NCBI GenBank assembly: GCA_038530285.1
Contig: JBCBCY010000009.1
Span: 62,001 to 126,000, forward strand
DNA: 64,000 nucleotides
DNA from: JASJAR01 sp038530285
GTDB taxonomy: Bacteria; Pseudomonadota; Alphaproteobacteria; Rhodobacterales; Rhodobacteraceae
Direction: 5' to 3'
A program made the translations under genes and the position numbers. Within the stretch, counting starts at the first letter, position 1. The number at the start of each line of letters is the position of its first letter. The notes beneath the pieces were generated by a model, which was given only the letters and a program-made list of their open reading frames with translations, was not told the origin of the DNA and searched no databases. Shown here in pieces: positions 43,840 through 52,813 of this stretch.

Positions 43840-44812
43840 CTAGCTGCCGGGCCCAGGCATTCAGCGTTTTACCGGCACCCATATCGTGTTTGGCCAGCAC
43901 CTTTTGCACTGCGACCATACATTCATCACGGATCGCTTCCAATTCGCGCACCGTTTTGCCGCCAGCTTGTTCGGCGGTGCCTTCGACAAACCGGTCGATG
44001 ATCTCCGCGCTGAGATCGGGCGCCTTCAGATAGGTCCAGGGTTCGTCCAGACAGGGCCCGAATTGTTCCATGAAATGGCGCGCGCCGCCCTCGCCGCCGG
44101 CAATCATGTAGATCTGGTTCATCCCCATGATCGACCAGCGCAGGCCCGGGCCATAGACGATGCTGGCGTCCAATTCGCCGGTCGTGGCAATATCGTCGTT
44201 CAGGCTGTGCAGAATTTCGCGCCACATCGCTTCTTGCAGCCGGTCCGACAGATGGCCCGGCACCTCTTTGCGGACGCGCAGCACCTCCATCCCCATGGAC
44301 TGATAAAATTGGCCCGCCGCCGCGACGGCCGCTTCAGACGTTGCCTTGCCGGCCACAACCTCAACCAGGGGACACAGGTAGACCGGGTTGAACGGGTGGC
44401 CGACCAACACCCGTTCGGGATGGGTCAGGCCCGCCTGCAGGTCCGACGGCATAAAGCCTGAGGTTGACGAAAAGATCAGCACATCCGGGTCAGTCACCTC
44501 GGCAACCGCACCAAGGGCCGATTGCTTGACCGCCATCACCTCCGGCACGTTCTCTTGGATGGCGTCGACGGCTTCAGCCATCTCGCGCGCATCGTTTGTG
44601 AACAACAACGCGCCGGGTTGGGGCATATCCATCCCCTCGGTCAGCTTTTCCAGCGCGGGACGCGCCGTTTCCACCGCACCCCAAAGCCAGTCTTCCATCG
44701 CGGGGTTCAGATCAGCGGCAATCACGTCATAGCCCGCATGCAGGGCGCGCGCGGCCCAGCCGCCCCCGATCACACCGGTACCCAGAAGCCCGAAGGTCTT
44801 GATATCTCTCAT
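43823..44812 (-). CDS. cdhA: L-carnitine 3-dehydrogenase
   Basis: A 329-residue 3-hydroxyacyl-CoA-dehydrogenase-fold enzyme that oxidises L-carnitine to 3-dehydrocarnitine with NAD. Dinucleotide loop LLGTGVIGGGWAA; family motifs VGHPFNPVYLCPLVEVV and REILHSLNDDIATTGELD. It overlaps cdhB by 4 nt. The assignment is strengthened by the adjacent cleavage enzyme and thioesterase. Confidence 0.92.
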   Translation of the reverse strand: MRDIKTFGLLGTGVIGGGWAARALHAGYDVIAADLNPAMEDWLWGAVETARPALEKLTEGMDMPQPGALLFTNDAREMAEAVDAIQENVPEVMAVKQSALGAVAEVTDPDVLIFSSTSGFMPSDLQAGLTHPERVLVGHPFNPVYLCPLVEVVAGKATSEAAVAAAGQFYQSMGMEVLRVRKEVPGHLSDRLQEAMWREILHSLNDDIATTGELDASIVYGPGLRWSIMGMNQIYMIAGGEGGARHFMEQFGPCLDEPWTYLKAPDLSAEIIDRFVEGTAEQAGGKTVRELEAIRDECMVAVQKVLAKHDMGAGKTLNAWARQLDAKTR

Positions 44813-45273
44813 GTGCCAAACCCCAATTTGCGCGCCCGTTGGGGCAAAGCGGCGATTTCGCCTGTGTCGAGTTTCAGCGCGTCTAGGGTTGCGCGAATAT
44901 CACCCGGCAGAGCTTCGGCGCGGGGTTCGGGGTGCTGGTTGACGTGCAATTCCATCCGTTCATTCACCGCGCGGACCTTGCCGTCCGAAAGCATCGTCAT
45001 GTGGACCACGAACCGCTTGGAATCGACGTCAAGCACGCGGGCTTCAACCACCAGCGGGGCATCGACCTTAACTTCGGCCAGATAAAACGTGTGGCATTCG
45101 ACCAAATAGACCGTCCCGCCCGTTGCCGCGCGGTAGTTTGCGGTCACACCGACACTGTCCAAAAACGCATCCGACGCCATGGAAAACACCAACCCGTAGT
45201 AAGCGTCGCGCATATGCCCGTTGTAGTCGATCCAGTCGGGATGAACGATAGCCTCAAAAGTGAACACGCTCAC
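44809..45273 (-). CDS. cdhB: Betainyl-CoA thioesterase (hot-dog fold)
   Basis: A 154-residue hot-dog thioesterase that would release glycine betaine from betainyl-CoA. The GTG start (VSVFTFEAIVHPDWIDYNGH) overlaps the cdhC stop as GTGA; the longer open frame runs antisense-like through cdhC and is discarded. The hot-dog active-site region is DYNGHMRDAYYG. Confidence 0.88.
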   Translation of the reverse strand: MSVFTFEAIVHPDWIDYNGHMRDAYYGLVFSMASDAFLDSVGVTANYRAATGGTVYLVECHTFYLAEVKVDAPLVVEARVLDVDSKRFVVHMTMLSDGKVRAVNERMELHVNQHPEPRAEALPGDIRATLDALKLDTGEIAALPQRARKLGFGT

Positions 45274-46160
45274 AGCTCCAGAACCTCGCGCGCATAGTCG
45301 GGCCCACGGACCGTTGCCCCCATCGCTTCGACGATGCCGCGCGCTTTTTCGACAAGTTGGGCGTTGGTCGCGTACACGCCTTTGGACAGATAAAGGTTGT
45401 CCTCCAGCCCCACGCGCACATGGCCGCCCATCAGCACCGCACCGGCCACCATCGGCATTTGCATCCGGCCAATCCCGAAGCACGACCAGAAAGTACCCTC
45501 AGGCATCATTGCGGCCAATCGCGATTGCAGCGCGATATCAAACGGCATGCCCCAGGGAATGCCAGAACACAGCTGGATCATCGCAGGCGCGTCGATCAGG
45601 CCTTCGCGGATCATGTCGAGGACAAACCAAAGGTTGCCGGTATCGAACACCTCCAGTTCCGGTTTCACGCCCAGATCACGGATCATCTGCGCCCCGCGCC
45701 GCAGATAGGCCGGCGGGCTTGCATACATCCGATTGCCATTGCCGAAGTTCAGCGTGCCGCAATCAAGCGTGGTGATATCGGGCCGATAGGTCTTTTCTTC
45801 GCAAAGGTCGATGATATGGGACAGCCGCGCTTCCTGAGCCACGAAATCGGTGCCGGGCGCGGGGCCAAGACCGTCATCTTCCACCTCAATATAGCCACCC
45901 ATCCCGGCGGTGAGATTGATCAGCGGATCGACATCGCTTTCCCGGATCAGGCGCACGACCTCACGGTAAAGATGCGTCTCGCCGGAATAGTCGCCGGTTT
46001 CGGGGTCGCGCACATGGATATGCACGATCGCAGCGCCCGCCCGTGCGGCGTCAATGGCGCTGGCCGCAATCGCTTCAGGCGTGTTCGGGCAATGGGGGTT
46101 GCCGGTGACCTTGTTGTCGTCGCCAGTGACCGCGCAGGTGATCAGGACATTCGGGTTCAT
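45270..46160 (-). CDS. cdhC: 3-dehydrocarnitine cleavage enzyme (BKACE/DUF849)
   Basis: A 296-residue Zn-dependent beta-keto-acid cleavage enzyme that reacts 3-dehydrocarnitine with acetyl-CoA to give betainyl-CoA and acetoacetate. The zinc site includes H47 and H49 in AIVHIHVRDPETGDYSGET, and GHVRVGLEDNLYL is a second family motif. It heads a four-gene operon and completes carnitine to glycine betaine with cdhB and cdhA. Confidence 0.92.
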   Translation of the reverse strand: MNPNVLITCAVTGDDNKVTGNPHCPNTPEAIAASAIDAARAGAAIVHIHVRDPETGDYSGETHLYREVVRLIRESDVDPLINLTAGMGGYIEVEDDGLGPAPGTDFVAQEARLSHIIDLCEEKTYRPDITTLDCGTLNFGNGNRMYASPPAYLRRGAQMIRDLGVKPELEVFDTGNLWFVLDMIREGLIDAPAMIQLCSGIPWGMPFDIALQSRLAAMMPEGTFWSCFGIGRMQMPMVAGAVLMGGHVRVGLEDNLYLSKGVYATNAQLVEKARGIVEAMGATVRGPDYAREVLEL

Positions 46161-46178
46161 GTTTGTACTCTCTATTAT

Positions 46179-46192
46179 ATAACGTACATTAT
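46179..46192. promoter_or_regulatory. Candidate operator ahead of cdhC
   Basis: An imperfect palindrome ATAACGTACATTAT (one mismatched pair) lies 19 bp upstream of the cdhC start in an AT-rich stretch. It could be the TetR binding site. Confidence 0.45.
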
Positions 46193-46300
46193 TTGAAAAA
46201 TGTTGCGATGCAACCCTGCAATGCCGGGTGATTTCGCGTCTTCCCGTTGGGCCGGTTCTAGGCTAAAGCCCGACTTGGTTATCTTCAAAGGAGCCAGACC

Positions 46301-47323
46301 ATGGGTTACCGGGTCGTCATCGCCGGTGCCACGGGCAACGTGGGCCGCGAAATGCTGAACATCCTGGCCGAGCGCCAGTTCCCCGTAGATGAGATTGCAG
46401 CACTTGCGTCGCGCAAATCTTTGGGCACGGAAGTCACGTTCGGCGAGACCACGATCAAGACCAAGGACCTGGCCACGTTCGACTTTTCAGGCTGGGATTT
46501 TGCGCTGTTTGCCATCGGGTCAGAGGCCACCAAAGACCACGCCCCCCGGGCGGCCAAGGCCGGTTGTGTGGTGATCGATAATTCCTCGCTTTATCGCTAC
46601 GACCCTGAGATCCCCCTGATCGTGCCTGAAGTGAACCCGCAAGCCATCGAAGGCGTGCGGGCAAAAAACATCATCGCCAATCCCAATTGTTCGACCGCGC
46701 AGATGGTGGTGGCTTTAAAGCCCTTGCACGACCGCGCCCGCATCAAGCGGGTGGTAGTGTCGACTTATCAATCGGTGTCGGGGGCGGGCAAAGACGGGCT
46801 TGATGAGCTTTGGGATCAGACGAAATCGATCTACAATCCCACAACTGAGGTGCCGCCCACGGCTTTTCAAAAGCAGATTGCTTTTAACGTGATCCCGCAG
46901 ATCGACGTCTTCATGGAAGACGGGTCGACCAAGGAAGAATGGAAGATGGTCGCCGAGACCAAAAAGATCGTGGACAAATCCATCAAGGTCACCGCGACAT
47001 GCGTCCGCGTGCCGGTGTTTGTCGGCCATTCCGAAGCGATCAATATCGAGTTCGAGGATTTCCTGGATGAGGATGAAGCCCGCGACATCCTACGCCAGGC
47101 GCCCGGCATCATGGTCGTCGATAAGCGGGAACCGGGTGGCTACACCACACCGGTGGAATGCGTAGGTGACTTTGCCACTTTTATCAGCCGGATCCGGCAG
47201 GATTCGACGATTGAGAACGGGCTGAACCTGTGGTGCGTGTCAGACAACCTGCGCAAAGGCGCGGCGTTAAACGCCGTCCAGATCGCCGAGCTTCTGGGCA
47301 ACCGGGTGCTGCAAAAGGCCTAA
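46301..47323 (+). CDS. asd: Aspartate-semialdehyde dehydrogenase
   Basis: A 340-residue NADPH-dependent enzyme that makes aspartate semialdehyde for lysine, threonine and methionine. Glycine-rich IAGATGNVGREML, catalytic C130 in NPNCSTAQMV and the Gln/His region are in place. A GGAG site precedes the ATG. It is followed by a rho-independent terminator. Confidence 0.96.
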   Translation: MGYRVVIAGATGNVGREMLNILAERQFPVDEIAALASRKSLGTEVTFGETTIKTKDLATFDFSGWDFALFAIGSEATKDHAPRAAKAGCVVIDNSSLYRYDPEIPLIVPEVNPQAIEGVRAKNIIANPNCSTAQMVVALKPLHDRARIKRVVVSTYQSVSGAGKDGLDELWDQTKSIYNPTTEVPPTAFQKQIAFNVIPQIDVFMEDGSTKEEWKMVAETKKIVDKSIKVTATCVRVPVFVGHSEAINIEFEDFLDEDEARDILRQAPGIMVVDKREPGGYTTPVECVGDFATFISRIRQDSTIENGLNLWCVSDNLRKGAALNAVQIAELLGNRVLQKA

Positions 47324-47338
47324 GACTGACCAAGCGGA

Positions 47339-47368
47339 GCGGGCCTTCGGCCCGCACGCCTTTTGTTT
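47339..47368 (+). terminator. Rho-independent terminator after asd
   Basis: GCGGGCC-TTC-GGCCCGC with 7-bp perfect arms followed by ACGCCTTTTGTTT, 16 bp after the asd stop codon. It directly precedes a copy of the dispersed repeat. Confidence 0.85.
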
Positions 47369-47370
47369 AT

Positions 47371-47428
47371 GGGGGCTCTGCCCCCCTCGCTTCGCTCGTC
47401 CCCCGAGGTATTTTCGGCAAGAGGAAGA
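47371..47428 (+). repeat. Dispersed intergenic repeat, copy 3
   Basis: GGGGGCTCTGCCCCCC hairpin, a spacer with TCGCTTCGCTCG, then CCCCGAGGTATTTTCGGCAA and GAGGAAG. The core diverges from copies 1 and 2 (GAGGTATTTTCGGC). Confidence 0.8.
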
Positions 47429-47436
47429 ACAGGCGG

Positions 47437-47898
47437 TTAGCCCGCCTGTTGCATCGGCGACAAAATCATCGGTGCAGTGGTCACCAGGGTGTTGGGATGC
47501 GGTGGTTCGCCTGATCCAAGCTGCCGGATCAGTTGCGCATAGCTCAGCCCCAGATCCATGCTTTTGCAAACGAACTGATCGGAGGGCCAGGCGTAGATCG
47601 CCAACGCATAGCCGTCCGCCTTCAACGCGAACCCTTCGCGCACAAGGGCCGATTGCAGGCTCGTCCAATCCTTGGCCGTGAACAGGATATCAGAGACCAT
47701 TTCGCGCATGGCATTGGTGTCGGACGCATCGGTGCGCGGCAACGGAATTTCTTCCAGAACGGGCGCCGCAGCGCCCGACTGTTCGGCGATATGATCGCGC
47801 AGATATTGTCCGGGTGTCACTCCGGACGCGGCCGCCAGCAACCTCAGATCGGTCAGCAGGTTTTCAGGCAGGCGCAGTATGACCCAGTCTTGTTCCAT
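47437..47898 (-). CDS. Hypothetical protein, ribbon-helix-helix-like N-terminus
   Basis: A 153-residue protein of unknown function. The first 40 residues (WVILRLPENLLTDLRLLA) resemble a short DNA-binding ribbon-helix-helix element, but this is a weak impression. The C-terminal half has an aromatic segment (YALAIYAWPSDQF). It lies between a repeat and sbtB and is probably transcribed with the bicarbonate operon or from its own promoter. Confidence 0.6.
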   Translation of the reverse strand: MEQDWVILRLPENLLTDLRLLAAASGVTPGQYLRDHIAEQSGAAAPVLEEIPLPRTDASDTNAMREMVSDILFTAKDWTSLQSALVREGFALKADGYALAIYAWPSDQFVCKSMDLGLSYAQLIRQLGSGEPPHPNTLVTTAPMILSPMQQAG

Positions 47899-47933
47899 AC
47901 CCGGACGCTAACGTGGTCATGGTTAAGGCTTTC

Positions 47934-48245
47934 CTAAAAACGCTCTGCGCGCAGGACTTCGGCTTCGGTGACTGAAACAACGCCGATGTGGCGCTCGACC
48001 ACTGCAAATGCAGCATCCAGCAACTCATCCAGGCGATCTGGCCGGATCAGACAGACCACGGCCACCATGCCCCCTGCGGACGACACTTGTCCTGCCCGGC
48101 TCCAGGCGCCGGAGCGTCCCGAACCGCCCCGCACAGGCAAAACCGTGTAGCCGGTCACACCGGCGGCTTCCAACGCGTCCGTCAGGCGGCGCTCCATCGG
48201 GGCTTCGATGATGATCTCGACGCGTTTTGCGGCATGTGTTTTCAT
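47934..48245 (-). CDS. sbtB: PII-like protein (SbtB type)
   Basis: A 103-residue PII-superfamily protein from the ATG at 48245, which has GGAGG upstream; the longer frame starts inside sbtA. Ferredoxin-like core (KRVEIIIEAPMERRLTDALE) with a long Gly/Ser T-loop (GGSGRSGAWS). SbtB proteins bind adenine nucleotides and gate SbtA. It is 4 nt downstream of sbtA. Confidence 0.85.
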   Translation of the reverse strand: MKTHAAKRVEIIIEAPMERRLTDALEAAGVTGYTVLPVRGGSGRSGAWSRAGQVSSAGGMVAVVCLIRPDRLDELLDAAFAVVERHIGVVSVTEAEVLRAERF

Positions 48246-48249
48246 GAAG

Positions 48250-49248
48250 TCAGCCTCCTGTCGCCCAAAGAGCGACGCCAAGATACATTGGAATTCCGAC
48301 CGTCAGGTTGAACGGAAATGTCACGCCCAGCGACAGGGTCAGGTAGATTGACGGATTTGCTTCAGGCAGGGCGACACGCATGGCCGCGGGCACCGCGATG
48401 TAACTTGCAGACGCCGAAAGCACCATCATCAGCATCACACCGCCCGTTGAAAGACCCAGCAAAAGGGCCATTGCAAGGCCCATCGCGGCTCCGACGGGGG
48501 GCATGAGACAGCCGAAAACGATGGCACCGACACCCAAGACCCCGCGCGATTGCCGCAAGCCCCGGCCCGCCACCAGCCCCATATCCAGCAAGAACAGGCA
48601 CAAAACCCCTTGGAACGGGGCCACAATGAAGCTGGCGATTTGTTCCAGCCCGTCTTCGCCGGTGATCCAACCGATGAAGAACGATCCCACCAGCAAAACG
48701 ATAGACCCGTTCAGAAGGATCTCTCGGATCAGGGTGCTGTCCATCCCACCGTCAGCTTTGCTTGCCCCGGCTTTACCGGTACCGGTGCGCGCAATGATCC
48801 ATAGCGCTGACAGGATGGCGGGGGCTTCCATCACCGCAGCAACGGCCACCATATAACCTTCAGCGTCGATCCCGCGGCCTTCCAGAACAGAGGTGGCTGC
48901 GACGAATGTCACAATGCTGATCGACCCGTAGTGCCCGGCGACCGCAGCCGCATCGACCGTCGATAGCGACGAGAGCACCCGCAAGAGCCCAAACGCCACA
49001 AAGGGGATGGCAAACGACAAGATCGCGCCGCCCAGCAAGGCGCCGACAAGCGTGGCATCCAGCCCATGGGCGGCCACACCAACCCCGCCTTTGAACCCGA
49101 TTGCAAAGAGAAGATAGATCGACAAAGCCTTGGCGGCAGCTTCAGGCACCGACAGGTCCGACCGCGCCAAGGCGGCGCCAAGCCCAAGCGCAAACGACAA
49201 GATGATCGGGGAAATCAGATTGGCTGCCGCCAGTTCAAGAAGTCCCAT
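48250..49248 (-). CDS. sbtA: Sodium-dependent bicarbonate transporter SbtA family
   Basis: A 332-residue inner-membrane protein with ten predicted helices in two inverted halves and a cytoplasmic loop at about 165-185. The family is known as a high-affinity Na+/HCO3- symporter in cyanobacteria. Conserved GHYGSISIVTFVAA and PEANPSIYLTLSLGVTFPFN segments are seen. The ATG at 49248 is preferred to TTG one codon upstream. It lies between carbonic anhydrase and sbtB, which supports bicarbonate handling. Confidence 0.9.
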   Translation of the reverse strand: MGLLELAAANLISPIILSFALGLGAALARSDLSVPEAAAKALSIYLLFAIGFKGGVGVAAHGLDATLVGALLGGAILSFAIPFVAFGLLRVLSSLSTVDAAAVAGHYGSISIVTFVAATSVLEGRGIDAEGYMVAVAAVMEAPAILSALWIIARTGTGKAGASKADGGMDSTLIREILLNGSIVLLVGSFFIGWITGEDGLEQIASFIVAPFQGVLCLFLLDMGLVAGRGLRQSRGVLGVGAIVFGCLMPPVGAAMGLAMALLLGLSTGGVMLMMVLSASASYIAVPAAMRVALPEANPSIYLTLSLGVTFPFNLTVGIPMYLGVALWATGG

Positions 49249-49288
49249 CAACGCGCCTCGCCGTTACCTGCCCGGGCAATAGACAACA

Positions 49289-49936
49289 TCAAAGCGGAGC
49301 AAAAGCCTTGTCTGCCGCATCAAACACATCAAGGCCCCCACGCGCGATGTCCGCCACCGCCCCGTGAATGGACAGCCGGCCTTCATTCATCGCCTTGTCC
49401 ACGAATGGAAAAGTGATCAGGTTTTCCAGCGACGTGATCACGGCAGCGCGTTCCAACGCCCCCACCCGTGTCGCTTCGTCCCCATCCGGCAGGCCACCGT
49501 AGGCCGGAGCCAGAATGTCGATCCAGCGCCCGATGTAGCTTTCTTTGTTTTCAAGGTCCGGGGCATGGCCCGAACACATGTCATAGCAGGCCTTCACCCC
49601 GCCGCATTGGGTGTGCCCAATCACCACGATATGCGCCACCTGAAGCCCGTTCACAGCATATTCGACCGCCGCTGACGTGCCATGATGCTCGCCGTCCGGC
49701 TCATGGGGCGGGACCAGATTGGCCACATTGCGGTGAATGAACGCCTCTCCAATGTCGGCCGCAAAGATCGCGTTCAGATTGATCCGGCTGTCGCAGCAGC
49801 CGATGATCATTGTGCGCGGTCGCTGACCTTCATTGGCCAGGCGGCTGAACCACGCCTGATTTTCAGCATATGTCGTGGCTTTCCAGCCGCGATATCGCTC
49901 GACCAGAAAGCTTGGCAATGGTTTGACCCGGTGCAT
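49289..49936 (-). CDS. Beta-class carbonic anhydrase
   Basis: A 215-residue zinc enzyme that interconverts CO2 and bicarbonate. The start at 49936 has GAGGGGAC upstream. Zinc ligands fit: C47 and D49 in GCCDSR, H108 and C111 in GHTQCGG. It lies 40 bp upstream of sbtA on the same strand, forming a CA-SbtA-SbtB module. Confidence 0.93.
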   Translation of the reverse strand: MHRVKPLPSFLVERYRGWKATTYAENQAWFSRLANEGQRPRTMIIGCCDSRINLNAIFAADIGEAFIHRNVANLVPPHEPDGEHHGTSAAVEYAVNGLQVAHIVVIGHTQCGGVKACYDMCSGHAPDLENKESYIGRWIDILAPAYGGLPDGDEATRVGALERAAVITSLENLITFPFVDKAMNEGRLSIHGAVADIARGGLDVFDAADKAFAPL

Positions 49937-50065
49937 GCGCGTCCCCTCGTTTGCGTTGTCTTTACGAAGGATTTTACGGGTTTTCGAGCGATTTTTCCCG
50001 CCAGCGTTAGGGCTGTAGAAGTCTGTGCGCGATAGACCCAGACCCATTGTCCGTGGGAGTGGGCC

Positions 50066-50446
50066 GTGAAAGCTGTGTCAAACCTCAATCTTGCCGAAAG
50101 CGTCCAAATTGACCCTGATCGGCTGATGCTTCTGCTGCGCGAGCTTGGCGCGGCGGGCGCAGAACGCGTGGTTGATCGCGCGGTGGATGAAATTTCAGGC
50201 CGGCTGTTGCTTATTGAAACCTCATGGGCTTCGGCAGATTTCAGAACGCTGGGTCGCACGGCGCGATCGTTGATCGCGGTTGCCGACCAGATCGGGATGC
50301 ACCTTTTGGCCCATGTGTCCTGCGATGTCGCGGGTCTTGCCGAGACCGACGATGACACGGCTTTGGCGGCCGCAGTCGCACGGCTGCAGCGTGTGGGCGA
50401 AAGCTCGCTTCTGGCTGTCTGGAACGCCCAAGCCTTTAGGATCTAG
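50066..50446 (+). CDS. Hypothetical helical protein
   Basis: A 126-residue mostly helical protein with a GTG start. No family is named. An acidic, Leu-rich N-terminus is followed by a conserved-looking RTARSLIAVADQIGMHLLAHV segment that resembles a histidine phosphotransfer fold, but the catalytic His context is not convincing. It is divergent from carbonic anhydrase and 75 bp before the M17 aminopeptidase. Confidence 0.6.
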   Translation: MKAVSNLNLAESVQIDPDRLMLLLRELGAAGAERVVDRAVDEISGRLLLIETSWASADFRTLGRTARSLIAVADQIGMHLLAHVSCDVAGLAETDDDTALAAAVARLQRVGESSLLAVWNAQAFRI

Positions 50447-50521
50447 CGCCTTTCGGCTTTAGGCCCTTGCGGTGGTCCCTTTGCGCGTTAGGCTCTGGTC
50501 CAACCAGGACGGAGAGGCCAC

Positions 50522-51907
50522 ATGCCCGCACTTACCTTTGTTCCCGCAGATCCCTCTGCCCGACCATTATACGCTGTTGGGCACGGCGGTGTTGGCGACT
50601 GGCGCGCCACGCTGGACCCGGCGCAAGCCGCCTATGTCGAAGCCTGCGGATTCTTGGGCAAATCCGGTCAGATCGTGCTTTTGCCGGGGGCTGACGGCGC
50701 GGTCATCGGCGCGGCCGTTGGACTTGGCACGCCCAAACAGCAAAAGCGCGGCCGGTTCCTGATGGCCACGGCGCGCGCCAAACTGCCCGAAGGCACCTGG
50801 ACCCTTACCAGCGATCTCTCTGGTGCGGCCCTCGACGAAGCCGCCCTTGGCTGGCTTTTGGCGGGCTACGCCTTTGGCCGCTACAACAAGGCCAAACCGC
50901 CCAAGGCTGATCTCGTGGCACCTGACGGCGTCGACGCGCCGCGCCTCGAAGCGATCGCAGCCGGCGAAGCGCTGACCCGCGACCTGATCAACACGCCGGC
51001 CTCGGACATGGGCCCGGCAGAGTTGGAAGCGGCCTGCCGCGATCTGGCCGCGGCTTTCGACGCCGACATCACCGTGACCACCGGCGACGATCTTCTCGGC
51101 GCCAACCACCCGATGATCCACACCGTGGGCCGGGCCTCGACCCGCGCGCCGCGATTGATCGATTTCACCTGGGGGACGGCATCCGATCCCAAACTGACGC
51201 TGGTCGGCAAAGGGGTGTGCTTTGACACCGGCGGGCTGAACCTCAAGCCGGGGTCCTCAATGGGCTTGATGAAAAAGGACATGGGCGGGGCGGCCACTGT
51301 TCTGGGTCTGGCCCATATGATCATGGCGACGGGGGCCAAGGTCCGCCTGCGCGTGCTGATCCCGGCGGTGGAAAACTCGGTCGCGGGCGATGCCTTCCGC
51401 CCCGGCGATATCCTGACGTCTCGCAAGGGCCTGACGGTGGAAATCAACAACACCGATGCCGAAGGCCGTCTGGTCCTGGCCGATGCGCTGGCCCTGGCCA
51501 GCGAGGAGGATCCCGACCTGATCGTGTCGATGGCCACGCTCACGGGGGCCGCTCGGGTGGCCGTTGGCCCCGATCTGGCGCCTTATTTCACCGACGACGA
51601 CGCGGTCGCGGCCGCCCTTGAAACCGCGGCTGTCCAGGCCCGCGACCCGGTCTGGCGCCTGCCGTTTTGGGACCCCTATGAAGCCAGGATCGAACCGGGC
51701 ATTGCCGACCTTGATAATGCGCCCGCCGGTGGCATGGCCGGCACAATCACAGCGGCTTTGTTCCTGCGCCGGTTCGTCGAAGACAAAGACCGCTATTGCC
51801 ACTTTGATGTCTATGGCTGGAACCCCGCGGCGGCGCCAGCGCGGCCCAAAGGCGGGGTGGGCATGGGCGCGCGGGCCTTGTTCGATGCGCTGCCCGATCT
51901 GTTCTGA
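50522..51907 (+). CDS. M17-family leucyl aminopeptidase-like protein
   Basis: A 461-residue cytosolic metallo-aminopeptidase. The catalytic core has GKGVCFDTGGLNLKPGSSM, MKKDMGGAAT and NNTDAEGRLVLADALA, with all metal ligands and the Arg present. A GGAG site lies 8 nt upstream. It overlaps the NlpC/P60 gene by one base, so the two are co-translated. Confidence 0.94.
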   Translation: MPALTFVPADPSARPLYAVGHGGVGDWRATLDPAQAAYVEACGFLGKSGQIVLLPGADGAVIGAAVGLGTPKQQKRGRFLMATARAKLPEGTWTLTSDLSGAALDEAALGWLLAGYAFGRYNKAKPPKADLVAPDGVDAPRLEAIAAGEALTRDLINTPASDMGPAELEAACRDLAAAFDADITVTTGDDLLGANHPMIHTVGRASTRAPRLIDFTWGTASDPKLTLVGKGVCFDTGGLNLKPGSSMGLMKKDMGGAATVLGLAHMIMATGAKVRLRVLIPAVENSVAGDAFRPGDILTSRKGLTVEINNTDAEGRLVLADALALASEEDPDLIVSMATLTGAARVAVGPDLAPYFTDDDAVAAALETAAVQARDPVWRLPFWDPYEARIEPGIADLDNAPAGGMAGTITAALFLRRFVEDKDRYCHFDVYGWNPAAAPARPKGGVGMGARALFDALPDLF

Positions 51908-52755
51908 TGGATGCCAAGTTCGACCGGCGCGAGACACCGTTCAATGGCCGCGTGGCGCATGTGTCGCTGAAAGGGAAGGTGGAAGCGGAGGAGTTCGTTG
52001 AGGGCGACGCGATGGAGGTCGGCGTCCCGAGCACGGCAATTTGCGACCAAGCTGGCGGGACGCGAGAACGCGAGCTTATCCTTGGAGTCGGGTTTCTCAC
52101 GCTCGAAAAAGTCGACTGTTGGACATTCGGAATGGCCGCACACGACGGGTATGTGGGCTACGTCCGAACCAGCGATCTCAAACCAAAATCCAGCACCGAA
52201 ACGGTTGTGCGTGCAGTACGCACATATGCCAAGGCGACCCCACATCTCAAAACAACCGAGCCAGAAGTGCGCCTGTCCTTCGGTGCGCGCCTACACACGG
52301 GCCGGTCTGAGGGTGATTGGGTTTCAACCTCGGTCGGAAACGAGACGCTTTGGGTTCCAAGAAAACATCTTGGAAACCGGAACGCGCCTTTTGAAGACCC
52401 CGCCGCCGTGGCCGAACTTTTCCTCCACACCCCCTACCTTTGGGGCGGCAATACTGCCTTTGGCATCGATTGTTCGGGCCTGGTCCAGGCCGCCCTTCTG
52501 GCCTGCGGCATGCCTTGCCCTGGTGATAGCGACCAGCAGGAAGCCCGTGTCGGAACGGCCCTGCCGGATGATGCTCCGCTCCAACGGGGCGATCTCATCT
52601 TCTGGAAAGGCCATGTGGCCATGGCGCTTGATGGCGCAACGATCATCCACGCCAACGCGCATCACATGGCGGTGGCCATCGAACCTTTCGAGGTGGCCCG
52701 AAAACGCATCGAAGTCACTGGTGGCGGGCTGGTCACGTCCATCAGGCGCCCCTGA
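51907..52755 (+). CDS. NlpC/P60 hydrolase with SH3-like domains
   Basis: A 282-residue protein. Two SH3-like segments (about 15-85 and 95-155) precede a C-terminal NlpC/P60 domain (about 165-282) with catalytic Cys in FGIDCSGLVQAA, His in WKGHVAMAL and a third polar residue in IIHANAHH. There is no signal peptide. The pair with a cytosolic aminopeptidase suggests processing of cell-wall muropeptides such as gamma-D-Glu-diamino acid links inside the cell. Confidence 0.88.
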   Translation: MDAKFDRRETPFNGRVAHVSLKGKVEAEEFVEGDAMEVGVPSTAICDQAGGTRERELILGVGFLTLEKVDCWTFGMAAHDGYVGYVRTSDLKPKSSTETVVRAVRTYAKATPHLKTTEPEVRLSFGARLHTGRSEGDWVSTSVGNETLWVPRKHLGNRNAPFEDPAAVAELFLHTPYLWGGNTAFGIDCSGLVQAALLACGMPCPGDSDQQEARVGTALPDDAPLQRGDLIFWKGHVAMALDGATIIHANAHHMAVAIEPFEVARKRIEVTGGGLVTSIRRP

Positions 52756-52813
52756 GACCTCAAGGCTCAGTGGCTTGGCGTGTCATACGCTTCGCATACA
52801 CTCCGAAATCGGC

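Noticed and set aside
44809..45483. 224-residue version of the thioesterase
   Set aside because: The extra 70 residues are the antisense-like reading of cdhC; the GTG start overlapping the cdhC stop gives the normal hot-dog length.
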